Below are positions 56,412 through 64,000 of a DNA stretch of 64,000 bases, piece after piece (the first letter of the stretch is position 1; each line of letters starts with the position of its first letter). The notes under the pieces were generated by a model. It made no database searches. It was not told the origin of the DNA and saw nothing but the letters and a program-made list of their open reading frames with translations. This stretch comes from Fischerella sp. PCC 9431 (GTDB lineage Bacteria > Cyanobacteriota > Cyanobacteriia > Cyanobacteriales > Nostocaceae). Both the position numbers and the translations under genes were made by a program. The stretch spans positions 815,151-879,150 of the forward strand of contig NZ_KE650771.1 of NCBI RefSeq assembly GCF_000447295.1, in the 5' to 3' direction.

Positions 56412-57533
56412 TTAACTTAACTGACTGCGAAATCTCTTCACACTAATTGTCATTAATACTACAGCAAAACCAACTAATGCTAAGACATTCATCCAGAGGA
56501 CATCAAATCCAACTCCTTTGAGTAAAATTCCTCTAGCAATGGTAATGTAATGACGTAAGGGGTTAAGCAAAGATAGATATTGGAAAAAAGGTGGCATTGC
56601 TTCGATAGGAGCGATCGCACCGGAAGTTTGTACTAATGGCATATTGATAAAAAAGGATGTGAGTAATACTTGCTGTTGCGATCGCGCGATCGTTGCTAAC
56701 ATCATTCCTAAGCTAATCCCTACCAATACATACACAGCAGATAAGGCAAAAAACAGCAAAATACTACCACGAAATGGTAAATGAAAAACTACTAATCCTA
56801 ATGTCAAGGCTAGTACAACATCTGCCATCATCAAAAATACTAAAGGCACAATTTTTGCGAGTAATATTTCCCAGTTTCCCGCAGGTGTCATCAACAATTG
56901 TTCTAAAGTTCCTGTATCTTTCTCTCTAATTACTGTGGCTGCTGATACTATTGTTCCGATTAATGTTAACACTAAACCCATAACTCCAGGAACAAAAAAC
57001 CAGCTACTTGTTAATCCAGGATTATAGAGAAACACAACTTGAGGTGACACAGGCGGAATTGCTTGAGCATTTGCTAATCGGCGATTGTATTGTTGAATAA
57101 TTTGATTAATATAACCGCCAGCAATCCCTGCTGTATTAGCATTTACTCCATCAATAAAAACTTGAATTTTGGCTGATTTATTTGCTAGCTGACGCGGGAA
57201 TTCTGGTGGAATAATTACACCGACGTCTAATTTTCCTTCTTCTACTTGACGACCTAATTCTTTTTCACTGCTGGGGACTGATTCTAAGATAAAAACTCTA
57301 TTGGAAGTCATAGCTGTGACTAATTCTCGGCTTGCTTCCACATTGGCGTAATCAATCACACCCAATCGTAAATTATGAACTTCCGGATTAAGTGCTGTGC
57401 CGTAAATTAATAATTGCACTGTTGGCGGTACAATTAACAATATTATTAACTGTTTATTACGCAAAATTTGCCAAAATTCTTTACGTACTAATGACCAAAA
57501 GGGAGTCTCAAATAATCGAAGATTAATTTTCAT
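56412..57533 (-). CDS. ABC-2 type transporter permease (YbhR-like)
   Basis: A 373-residue permease: cytoplasmic start (SLVRKEFWQILRNKQLIILLIVPPTVQLLIYG), a large extracytoplasmic loop (60-175), then five helices (178-370) with the family signature REKDTGTLEQLLMTPAGNWEILLAKI near 204-229. It pairs with the permease at 58399 and the double ATPase at 59588 as a YbhFSR-type exporter of drugs or cationic compounds; the HlyD-type fusion protein is not in the window. A Uma2 gene separates it from its partner. Confidence 0.92.
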   Translation of the reverse strand: MKINLRLFETPFWSLVRKEFWQILRNKQLIILLIVPPTVQLLIYGTALNPEVHNLRLGVIDYANVEASRELVTAMTSNRVFILESVPSSEKELGRQVEEGKLDVGVIIPPEFPRQLANKSAKIQVFIDGVNANTAGIAGGYINQIIQQYNRRLANAQAIPPVSPQVVFLYNPGLTSSWFFVPGVMGLVLTLIGTIVSAATVIREKDTGTLEQLLMTPAGNWEILLAKIVPLVFLMMADVVLALTLGLVVFHLPFRGSILLFFALSAVYVLVGISLGMMLATIARSQQQVLLTSFFINMPLVQTSGAIAPIEAMPPFFQYLSLLNPLRHYITIARGILLKGVGFDVLWMNVLALVGFAVVLMTISVKRFRSQLS

Positions 57534-57685
57534 ATCAAAATCAAAGTTTGAATTGTTTTTGAGAAGATATTTATAGTTACTTGTAAGTCTATATTGGGTG
57601 CTGGAAGCATAATTTAAGAACTGAAGTGCTTCCTACAAACTTATTGAGTTTTTCATAATATTTGTAAGAAATTACTAAATTTTTA

Positions 57686-58237
57686 TCAGCCATTAATAAT
57701 CTGTTCTACTGCAACAGAAATATCTGAGAATGCAAGAGGTTGAATGTTTCCAGCAGTCAATGTAAATTTTGTGGCGTACTCTCCATCTAAAGGATCTCGA
57801 AATACTACTAGGTGTAGCTTTTTAAGATTGACAACCCAATATTCTAGAATTCCAACTTCTGCGTAGATTTTGCTTTTTGTTTCTAAATCTTTTTCTAAAC
57901 TAGAGTTAGCATACTCAATCAGCCAAAAAATATTTTCTGGATAGGGATGATGTTCTCGATATTCACGCCCCAAGCGTTGGACAATGGCAATATCTGGTTC
58001 AGGTTCCGATTCGTTGGGTAAAGTGATAGGTTTTGCTTGACGTATTTTGGCGCGATCGCCTAACAACTTTGCTAGATACTCTCCCGCTTCATCACTACAA
58101 TAAGCATGGGGTTCCCCTTCTGGTGACATTTCTACTATTTCTCCCTTCAACAATTCAACTTTGCGATCGCTCAAAATTCCAGCAGCAATCATGCGGTGAT
58201 ATTCGTCAATTGTCCATTTAGCAGTTATCGTAGTCAT
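57686..58237 (-). CDS. Uma2 family (DUF820) endonuclease-like protein
   Basis: A 183-residue PD-(D/E)xK-fold protein of the very abundant cyanobacterial Uma2 family. Motifs are KWTIDEYHRMIAAGILSDRKVELLKGEIVEMSPEG, EPEPDIAIVQ (the catalytic Asp), LIEYANSSLEKDLETKSKIYAEVGILEYWVVNLKKLHLVVFRDP. The role is unknown; copies are often mobile between genomes. Here it lies inside an ABC exporter operon on the same strand. Confidence 0.93.
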   Translation of the reverse strand: MTTITAKWTIDEYHRMIAAGILSDRKVELLKGEIVEMSPEGEPHAYCSDEAGEYLAKLLGDRAKIRQAKPITLPNESEPEPDIAIVQRLGREYREHHPYPENIFWLIEYANSSLEKDLETKSKIYAEVGILEYWVVNLKKLHLVVFRDPLDGEYATKFTLTAGNIQPLAFSDISVAVEQIING

Positions 58238-58351
58238 AACAATTGATACCTCTTAATCATTCTGTTTATTTTTATGTTGTTAAAAAAGGGAACTTAATTA
58301 CTTATAGAATTAATTTTATTTTTGGAAAAACTCACTATACGTTAATTTACT

Positions 58352-58388
58352 TTTCCCTGTTCCCTGTTCCCTGTTCCCTGTTCCCTTG
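58352..58388. repeat. TTCCCTG tandem heptamer
   Basis: Five perfect TTCCCTG units lie between the Uma2 and permease genes. Confidence 0.85.
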
Positions 58389-58398
58389 TATTTTGATA

Positions 58399-59505
58399 TT
58401 AATCTGACAACTGCATTCGACTTAAAACTCGACGGGCGACGTTAAAAAATATCAGTCCCAATATCGTCAGCATAACTAAATCAAACCAGACACCAGCCCA
58501 TCCTGTCCCCCGTACAAAAGCATCACGAGTGATATCTATGTAATAACGAGCGGGAACAATATTAGGAACTAAAGAAAGTGGAAAAGGAATATTGTTGAGT
58601 GGATAGATAAAACCAGAGAGTAATAAAGCAGTAATAAATCCAATTAAAGAAACACCTTGGACGGCTGCATTTTGATTACTACTACGCACTCCTAATAACA
58701 AACCAAACAATACACTATCGGCAATAAATAAAACAGAACCAATGATTAAAGTTGTAGGATCGCCAACTAAGCCAACTTGAAAAATAACCGAACCAAGTAT
58801 CATAGCGATTAATGCTTCTGTAATAGCAATCAACAGGTATGCTAGTCCTTTACCAAGTAGTAATTCAGTAGGGCTAATACTAGAAGCATAGACTTGCAAA
58901 ATTGTACCTTTTTCCTTTTCTCTCACCATAGCGATCGCACTTAGCAAAGAAGGAAAAATCCACAGTACAACTGCATAAGTTCCTGGCACAATATACAGTG
59001 ATTCCAAGCGACCAGGATTAAACCACAGACGCATGTTGGGAGTAATGCTACTAGTCGCGGGTAGCAATCCTTGATCGCGCATGAAAAAAATTGTTACTTG
59101 TTCAATGCTATTTTTGATGACACGGGCATTATTGACATCAGTAGCATCGATTAATACTTGTACTTGTGTATTTTTACCACCTTGAATATCTCGGCTAAAT
59201 TCGGGAGGAATAATTACAGCTGCTTTAGCGATACCGCGATCAATTGCATCTTGTACCGGATCTGTACCAGACCATTTGTGAGGTATAAACTGATTTGTGG
59301 CATACAACCGCTCGATATAGCTGCGACTAAGATAAGTATGGTCAAAATCCTGAACAACTAAGGGAATATCCTTACTTTCCAAGCGAATTGCAAACCCAAA
59401 AATCAATAGCGTTAAGAATGGTAGTAAAAATGCTAACGCTAAAGTCAGGCGATCGCGACGAAATTGAACTAATTCTTTTATACATTGAGCGATAATTCTT
59501 TTCAT
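58399..59505 (-). CDS. ABC-2 type transporter permease (YbhS-like)
   Basis: A 368-residue permease of the same family: MKRIIAQCIKELVQFRRDRLTLALAFLLPFLTLLIFGFAI, a periplasmic loop with IERLYATNQFIPHKW, and the ABC-2 signature REKEKGTILQVYASSISPTELLLGKG near 193-218, followed by five helices. It lies 82 bp from the ATPase gene, separated by TTTTTAA repeats. Confidence 0.92.
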   Translation of the reverse strand: MKRIIAQCIKELVQFRRDRLTLALAFLLPFLTLLIFGFAIRLESKDIPLVVQDFDHTYLSRSYIERLYATNQFIPHKWSGTDPVQDAIDRGIAKAAVIIPPEFSRDIQGGKNTQVQVLIDATDVNNARVIKNSIEQVTIFFMRDQGLLPATSSITPNMRLWFNPGRLESLYIVPGTYAVVLWIFPSLLSAIAMVREKEKGTILQVYASSISPTELLLGKGLAYLLIAITEALIAMILGSVIFQVGLVGDPTTLIIGSVLFIADSVLFGLLLGVRSSNQNAAVQGVSLIGFITALLLSGFIYPLNNIPFPLSLVPNIVPARYYIDITRDAFVRGTGWAGVWFDLVMLTILGLIFFNVARRVLSRMQLSD

Positions 59506-59572
59506 TGCCCAAGATTTTATAGTTAGTGATTAGTGGTTGTTTTTCTGTTTTCGCCCTTCCCTTGTCCTTCTT

Positions 59573-59605
59573 CCCAATTTTTAATTTTTAATTTTTAATT
59601 TTTAA
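59573..59605. repeat. TTTTTAA tandem heptamer
   Basis: Four units of AATTTTT lie between the double ATPase and permease genes; the same run occurs at 32736-32770 after the PP2C gene and, reversed, at 27109-27138. Confidence 0.85.
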
Positions 59606-61807
59606 TTGTTTTGTCTCCCCTTGCGCCCGTTCCACAATTCCAATAAATGCATCTTCTAATGAGAAAGGAATCGGGCGGAGAGATTCTATACTCAAGTTGG
59701 CAGAGTCAAGAAGTTGTCGGATTTCGGATAGTTCTGTGTCAGGATGATCTAGAACTATATGCAAGCCATTGGCAAATATAGAAACTCGCCAAGAATCTAA
59801 ATGTTGTTTTAGTAACTTAGAGGCGGTTTGATTGTTATTCACAACAATTTCTATTAATTGTCCAGGTTGAGAAGCTTTGATTGAACTCGGAGAACCTTCC
59901 GCTACAGTTTCACCCGCTACCATAAAACTCATGCGGTTACATTGTTCAGCTTCTTCTAAATAATGAGTTGTAACTAATATAGCCGTACCATTGCGGGCAA
60001 AGTCGTTAATCAGTTTCCAAAACTGACGACGTGCAAGCGGATCTACTCCAGATGTCGGCTCATCCAAAAATAAAATATCAGGTTCATGCATCACTGATGC
60101 ACCAAAAGCAACCCGTTGTTTCCAACCACCCGGTAATTGTCCAGTCAGCATTTTTTCCTGTCCTTTTAGTCCACAGGTAGCAATTACCCAATCTATTTTT
60201 TCTCGGCGCAATTTCCGGGGAACACCATAAACACCACTGTAAAACTCCAGGTTTTCTATTATTGTCAGATCATCATAAAGAGTAAATTTCTGACTCATAT
60301 AACCAATGCGTCGCCGCAGTTGGGGACTCCGCAAATTACCAGTTTCACCACCCAGAGAAATTTCACCGCCACTAGCTTCTAGTAAGCCACACAGCATTTT
60401 GATGGTTGTAGTTTTCCCCGCGCCATTCGCACCCAAAAGTCCAAATATTTCCCCATAACGCACTTCTAAATTAACGTTTTTTACTGCTTGAAATGTACCA
60501 AAAATACGGCTGAGGTTGCGGGCGGAGATTGCGAGGGGTGGGGGTGACGCGGGGAGGGGGTGACGTGGGGAGGGAAGAAGACGCGGTGACGCGGGGAGGG
60601 GGTGACGTGGGGAGGGAAGAAGACGCGGTGACGCGGGGAGTATTTGATTGATATTCTTTGTATCAGCGTGTCCCCGTGTCCCCGTATCTCCGTGTCCTCG
60701 TGTCCCAGTGTCTCCGTGTCCCCGTGTCCCCGTGTCTACGTGTCCCCGTGTCCCCGTGTCTCCGTGTCCCCGTGTCCCCAGGTCTCCGTGTCCTCTTTTA
60801 CGCGAGCGTGGAAAAGCAAAAAATTCTGGTGCAGAACCTTGTTGACGCAGACGGGTAACAAAGACGTTTTCTAGGGTGGGTTCATTTTGTTCTATGTCAG
60901 GTGAAGATAATTGCTGTTGTTGCAATAATTTCCTGACTTGGGTTTCTCCCATTGGTGCATCTTGGACGAGGACATCTAAGCGATCGCCAAATGTCTGGAC
61001 GTCTACAATATTTGCAGGTGCATTATTTGATAAAACTTGCTCGGCGATTTCTAAATTTGATGTGCGGACTTCTAAGCGATGTAAACCTAAGTTGGCGCGT
61101 AACTCCGCAGGTGTACCAATCTCGTGAATTTGTCCACTGTACATTAAGGCGACGCGATCGCAACGTTCGGCTTCATCTAGGTAAGGTGTGGCGACAATAA
61201 TTGTCATTCCTTCGGCTGACAATTCGGCTAGGACATCCCAAAATTCCCGACGGGATACTGGATCTACACCCGTTGTTGGTTCGTCAAGTAACAAAACTTC
61301 TGGTTGGGAAACCAGCGCACAACACAACGCCAGCTTTTGTTTCATCCCTCCAGAAAGTTGTCCCGCCAAGCGATCGCCAAATTTTTCTAAGCTCATTAAT
61401 TTGAGATATTTCTGGCGACGTTCCCGCAATAAATTATCTGGTACTTGTCGTAACCCTGCTGTGTAGCGCAAATTCTCATCAATACTCAAGTCAAGATACA
61501 ATGAAAATTGTTGTGTCAGATATCCAATATTCAAACGTGCATCCCGTGCAGGTTGACCAAATATATCGACTTCGCCGGCTGTAGCTTCCATCACACCCCC
61601 CAAAATATGAAAGGTAGTTGTTTTTCCCGCACCATCAGGACCAATTAACCCAAACATTTCACCTTTGTAGACAGTGAAATCAATTCCGCGCACCGCCGCC
61701 AGTTGACCATAGTACTTATGCAAACTACGAACACTGATTGCTCTAGTAGATTCACTAGCTTTATAGTAGTATATATTACTTATCTTTGTGGCTGCTTGTT
61801 TTGTCAT
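59588..61807 (-). CDS. Double ABC ATPase (YbhF-like) with repeat-made linker
   Basis: A 739-residue fusion of two ABC ATPases. Domain 1 (25-320): Walker A GPDGAGKTT (56-64), signature LSGGMKQ (151-157), Walker B VLLLDEP (171-177). Domain 2 (428-735): Walker A GANGAGKTT (459-467), degenerate signature LPGGWKQ (558-564), Walker B ILFLDEP (578-584). Between them, residues 338-424 are low complexity: about five GHGDTGTR octapeptides, then two copies of a 14-residue unit LPASPRLLPSPRHP. Both are encoded by tandem DNA repeats of the intergenic type. It energises the two permeases downstream. The start is ATG 61807. Confidence 0.93.
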   Translation of the reverse strand: MTKQAATKISNIYYYKASESTRAISVRSLHKYYGQLAAVRGIDFTVYKGEMFGLIGPDGAGKTTTFHILGGVMEATAGEVDIFGQPARDARLNIGYLTQQFSLYLDLSIDENLRYTAGLRQVPDNLLRERRQKYLKLMSLEKFGDRLAGQLSGGMKQKLALCCALVSQPEVLLLDEPTTGVDPVSRREFWDVLAELSAEGMTIIVATPYLDEAERCDRVALMYSGQIHEIGTPAELRANLGLHRLEVRTSNLEIAEQVLSNNAPANIVDVQTFGDRLDVLVQDAPMGETQVRKLLQQQQLSSPDIEQNEPTLENVFVTRLRQQGSAPEFFAFPRSRKRGHGDLGTRGHGDTGTRGHVDTGTRGHGDTGTRGHGDTGTRGHADTKNINQILPASPRLLPSPRHPLPASPRLLPSPRHPLPASPPPLAISARNLSRIFGTFQAVKNVNLEVRYGEIFGLLGANGAGKTTTIKMLCGLLEASGGEISLGGETGNLRSPQLRRRIGYMSQKFTLYDDLTIIENLEFYSGVYGVPRKLRREKIDWVIATCGLKGQEKMLTGQLPGGWKQRVAFGASVMHEPDILFLDEPTSGVDPLARRQFWKLINDFARNGTAILVTTHYLEEAEQCNRMSFMVAGETVAEGSPSSIKASQPGQLIEIVVNNNQTASKLLKQHLDSWRVSIFANGLHIVLDHPDTELSEIRQLLDSANLSIESLRPIPFSLEDAFIGIVERAQGETKQLKIKN
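60537..60796 (-). repeat. In-frame tandem repeats in an ABC ATPase gene
   Basis: On the plus strand, 60660-60796 is about 16 copies of an 8-bp unit CCGTGTCC (24 bp gives 8 codons), and 60537-60640 is a longer repeat with 42-bp and larger periods of GACGCGGGGAGGGGGTGACG type. Neither creates a stop in the coding frame. Confidence 0.9.
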
Positions 61808-61899
61808 CCGATTTTAGATTTTAAATTTTGAATGTTGGATTTTGGATTAATAATTCATATCTTGTACCAAATTTTTATTTCGCCAAAAAATAAATTTCA

Positions 61900-61960
61900 A
61901 AGGCTGATAGCGAAAGTCAGATTTATTCTGACTAGGAAGGTGTTCGAGTCCGTTTTAACT
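61900..61960 (+). repeat. Dyad multi-hairpin element, copy C (partial)
   Basis: AGGCTGATAGC, hairpin AGTCAGA-tttat-TCTGACT, CTAGGAAGGTGTTCGAGTCCGTTTTAAC as in copies A and B read on the opposite strand. It sits in the divergent promoter region between the ABC ATPase and creatininase-family genes, next to GATCTTGCACC. Confidence 0.65.
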
Positions 61961-61991
61961 GAGATCTTGCACCATTCTCAATGACAAATTT

Positions 61992-62801
61992 ATGTTGCAC
62001 TCTTTCATTCCCCCATCCAGATTTTTTCCTTATCTGACTTGGCAAGATATTGAAAATATGCCAGATAAGCAAAATGTTGTCATCATTCAACCGCTTGGTG
62101 CAATTGAACAACACGGCTTACATTTACCATTAATTGTTGATTCTGCAATTAGTATAGCCGTTCTAGGTAAAGCATTATCTAAATTAGACGCCAATATTCC
62201 AGCCTACGCTTTACCTAATATTTATTACGGCAAGTCAAATGAACATTGGCATTTTCCTGGCACAATTACCCTAAGTTCACAAACACTAATTTCTTTATTA
62301 ATGGAAATTGGCGAGAGTATTTATCGGGCAGGTTTTCGCAAATTAGTATTGATGAATTCTCATGGTGGACAACCGCAAATTCTCGAACTAGTCGCCAGGG
62401 ATTTACATATTAAATATGATGACTTTTGTATTTTCCCTCTCTTTACCTGGCGAGTACCAAACATAGCCAAAGAATTGCTGACACCCAAGGAACTAGAGTT
62501 AGGAATTCACGCCGGAGATGCAGAAACTTCGTTGATGCTGGCTATTTTACCCGAACAAGTAAAAATGGCAAATGCAGTTACCGAGTATCCGCAAAATCTA
62601 CCGACAGATAGCGTTTTGAGTATGGAAGGAAAGTTACCCTTTGCTTGGGGAACAAAAGACTTATCGCAAAGTGGTGTTATCGGAGATCCAAGCACAGCAA
62701 CAAAAGCAAAAGGCGATCGCATCTGGGAATCATTAGCCGATGGTTGGGTACAAACTATCAAAGATATCTATAAATTTCAACAACCAAAAACAACGAATTA
62801 A
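61992..62801 (+). CDS. Creatininase family protein
   Basis: A 269-residue metal-dependent amidohydrolase of the creatininase superfamily. Motifs: PLGAIEQHGLHLPLIVDS (32-49; Glu and His metal ligands), NIYYGKSNEHWHFPGTITL (77-95), LMNSHGGQ (Asn/His), and HAGDAETSLMLA (metal Glu). The family includes mycofactocin MftE, riboflavin-pathway ArfB and creatininase; the substrate cannot be told and no mycofactocin genes are nearby. Confidence 0.92.
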   Translation: MLHSFIPPSRFFPYLTWQDIENMPDKQNVVIIQPLGAIEQHGLHLPLIVDSAISIAVLGKALSKLDANIPAYALPNIYYGKSNEHWHFPGTITLSSQTLISLLMEIGESIYRAGFRKLVLMNSHGGQPQILELVARDLHIKYDDFCIFPLFTWRVPNIAKELLTPKELELGIHAGDAETSLMLAILPEQVKMANAVTEYPQNLPTDSVLSMEGKLPFAWGTKDLSQSGVIGDPSTATKAKGDRIWESLADGWVQTIKDIYKFQQPKTTN

Positions 62802-63213
62802 TTCACGAACACTCCGCATTCCTCTGACTTGAAAATGGGTGTAGGGGTGTAAGGCTTCCGCCGTGAGCGTCAGCCGAACGAGTTTAGGGGTGTGGGAAAA
62901 AACTTTTTTTATACTTGGCGATGAAACTTGTTAATACTGCGTTGAAAAACTATTATTTTTGGCAAACTGTGTACCAAAATACAAAAAAATCAAAGTATAA
63001 ATGATCCATATTTCCAAGCAGATACAAAGGATTAGTTAAGATTAATCTTTGTTTACAAAATAAATGCCGCAAAATAGCACTTTCTAGCTTTATTGAGTTT
63101 CAAAATCAATAAAGTTAGTTAAATTTTTTGCATTAAAACTAGGTTAAGATTAAAATAAAGATTACAATTGTGAATCCTAAGTGAAGTAGTTTTTCTCACA
63201 ACCGAATGAAGAA
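62802..63213. other. Intergenic leader of the P-type ATPase gene
   Basis: A 412-bp gap. Left end: GTAGGGGTGTAAGG-type simple repeat and a CTTCCGCCGTGAGCGTCAGCC repeat-like segment at 62851-62871. The rest (62900-63213) is AT-rich with no clear hairpin; a GTTAAGATTAA motif recurs twice (63034, 63141). Confidence 0.45.
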
Positions 63214-64000
63214 ATGAACAATCACTGCAACATCTCCCGTCGCAGTCGGGATGCTTTTGTGCGTGCATTGCATACTGCTGTGGAGGGGAGGGCTAGGTAT
63301 AAGATCAATGGGTTGCAAGGCTCACAAGCTTTCAAGAAATACCTAGAGTTGAAGTTGTCAGAGGTGCAGGGTATTACACAAGTGAGTGCTAATCCCTCTA
63401 CTGGCAATGTTCTGGTACTCTACCAACCAGGACATAGTGTTCTAGCGCTTGCTGCACAGATTGAACGCTTAGTTATAGAGTATGCCAAACAAACTCAGCA
63501 CTCTATAGTTGGGGCAAGCAAAAAAATCAACCTACCTCAGAAAAAGGCGAAAAAATTATCCGCAAGCAACAAAAAATCTCATAAGCTGACAGCTAATACT
63601 CATCAACAAGAAATAGCTACTTGGCATCTCAAAGAAACTGATACAGTTATTACGGAGTTAAAAACTTCCCCAGAATCAGGATTAACAGCCAAGAAAGCAC
63701 AACAAAAGCTGAAAAAATACGGTCCCAATGCTTTACCGGAAGCCGATCCCCGCTCCGGGTTAAGTATGTTTATTGACCAGTTTAAATCTTTACCTGTGGG
63801 ACTGTTAGCTGTAGCGGCTGGTGTTTCAGTTGCTACTGGAGGCTTGGTTGATGCTGTGGTAATTATGGGAGTTGTTGTTATTAATGCTGCCATTGGTTAC
63901 GCCACAGAAAGTAATTCCGAAAAAGTAATTCGTTCTCTGAAGAATCTAGTTAATCCGACGGCGTTTGTACTTCGCGATCGCAATATTGTAGAAATTAGCG
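63214..64000 (+). CDS. Cation-transporting P-type ATPase, N-terminal part
   Basis: The first 262 residues of a protein running off the window. Residues 1-100 form an HMA-like metal-binding domain without the CxxC motif (GRARYKINGLQGSQAFKKYLELKLSEVQGITQVSANPSTGNVLVLYQPG), then a Lys-rich linker (110-140), a cation_ATPase_N domain (TWHLKETDTVITELKTSPESGLTAKKAQQKLKKYGPNALPE) and the first membrane helices (LPVGLLAVAAGVSVATGGLVDAVVIMGVVVINAAIGYATE). This mix of HMA-like and P2-type parts is seen in cyanobacterial ATPases of unclear ion. Start at ATG 63214; no strong ribosome binding site. Confidence 0.88.
   Translation, partial: MNNHCNISRRSRDAFVRALHTAVEGRARYKINGLQGSQAFKKYLELKLSEVQGITQVSANPSTGNVLVLYQPGHSVLALAAQIERLVIEYAKQTQHSIVGASKKINLPQKKAKKLSASNKKSHKLTANTHQQEIATWHLKETDTVITELKTSPESGLTAKKAQQKLKKYGPNALPEADPRSGLSMFIDQFKSLPVGLLAVAAGVSVATGGLVDAVVIMGVVVINAAIGYATESNSEKVIRSLKNLVNPTAFVLRDRNIVEIS

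Noticed and set aside
60644-60874. Three overlapping plus-strand frames of 65-76 codons
   Set aside because: They are the antisense translations of the 8-bp tandem repeat inside the ABC ATPase gene.
61930-61945. tRNA T-arm-like GTTCGAGTCC
   Set aside because: It belongs to the dyad repeat copy C; no acceptor or anticodon stems around it.

Overview
The window comes from a cyanobacterium, most likely a filamentous heterocyst-forming one (order Nostocales). The evidence is the dense HIP1 octamer GCGATCGC, two HetZ-family proteins, an XisH/XisI pair, satellite carboxysome shell genes (ccmK3-ccmK4), the Rubisco factor Raf1, a biliverdin-type phytochrome, a P450 that looks like the cyanobacterial CYP110 group, and many short tandem heptamer repeats between genes. 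No rRNA, tRNA, transposase gene or CRISPR array was found.

Region 1 (1-13.2 kb): the N-terminal part of a PAS-GGDEF protein, pyrG, a periplasmic AMIN/amidase_3 cell-wall amidase, an unknown AT-rich gene, a flippase-like membrane protein, two tandem paralogous lipoproteins, larC (its last codons form a terminator hairpin), a YciO/YrdC protein and a HetZ-family gene without patU. Region 2 (13.2-26.8 kb): two miniature inverted-repeat elements (MITEs), DUF751, rbfA, a 1.5 kb gene-poor stretch, DUF4327, a cation diffusion facilitator, and a light and stress signalling block (response regulator; bacteriophytochrome, Rcp-like regulator and hybrid kinase) next to guaA. Region 3 (27-42.4 kb): mostly housekeeping and regulatory genes (DUF445, menG, REC-GAF regulator, raf1, a PP2C phosphatase, NfeD plus stomatin, BlaI plus M56 peptidase, ureC without ureA/ureB, a DUF697 GTPase, xisHI).

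Region 4 (42.4-52.8 kb) is the most unusual. It has a Ser/Thr kinase fused to an FGE/C-lectin-like domain whose C-terminus resembles a diversity-generating retroelement (DGR) variable region. Next come a 43-bp tandem array split by a dyad element, a P450, and a ParA ATPase followed by a coiled-coil protein with a near-terminal tryptophan. This pair is a candidate McdA/McdB carboxysome-positioning system about 3.8 kb upstream of ccmK3-ccmK4. Then follow ilvE, an alpha/beta hydrolase, ccmK3-ccmK4 and a pair of TIR-domain genes, the first broken by an in-frame TGA. Region 5 (53-64 kb): a second HetZ-related gene, a PilB/GspE-like protein without its ATPase core, an ABC-2 export operon with a Uma2 nuclease gene inside it, a creatininase-family protein and the start of a P-type ATPase.

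The strongest non-coding signal is a dispersed family of elements made of several hairpins. Stem sequences differ between copies but stay complementary, and a conserved CTNATAGC / GCTATNAG pair separates the hairpins. Copies lie at about 5.6, 44.3, 44.5, 45.0, 49.7, 56.2 and 61.9 kb. Heptamer-type repeats have also entered two coding regions in frame: the ATPase domain of the hybrid kinase and the linker of the double ABC ATPase.
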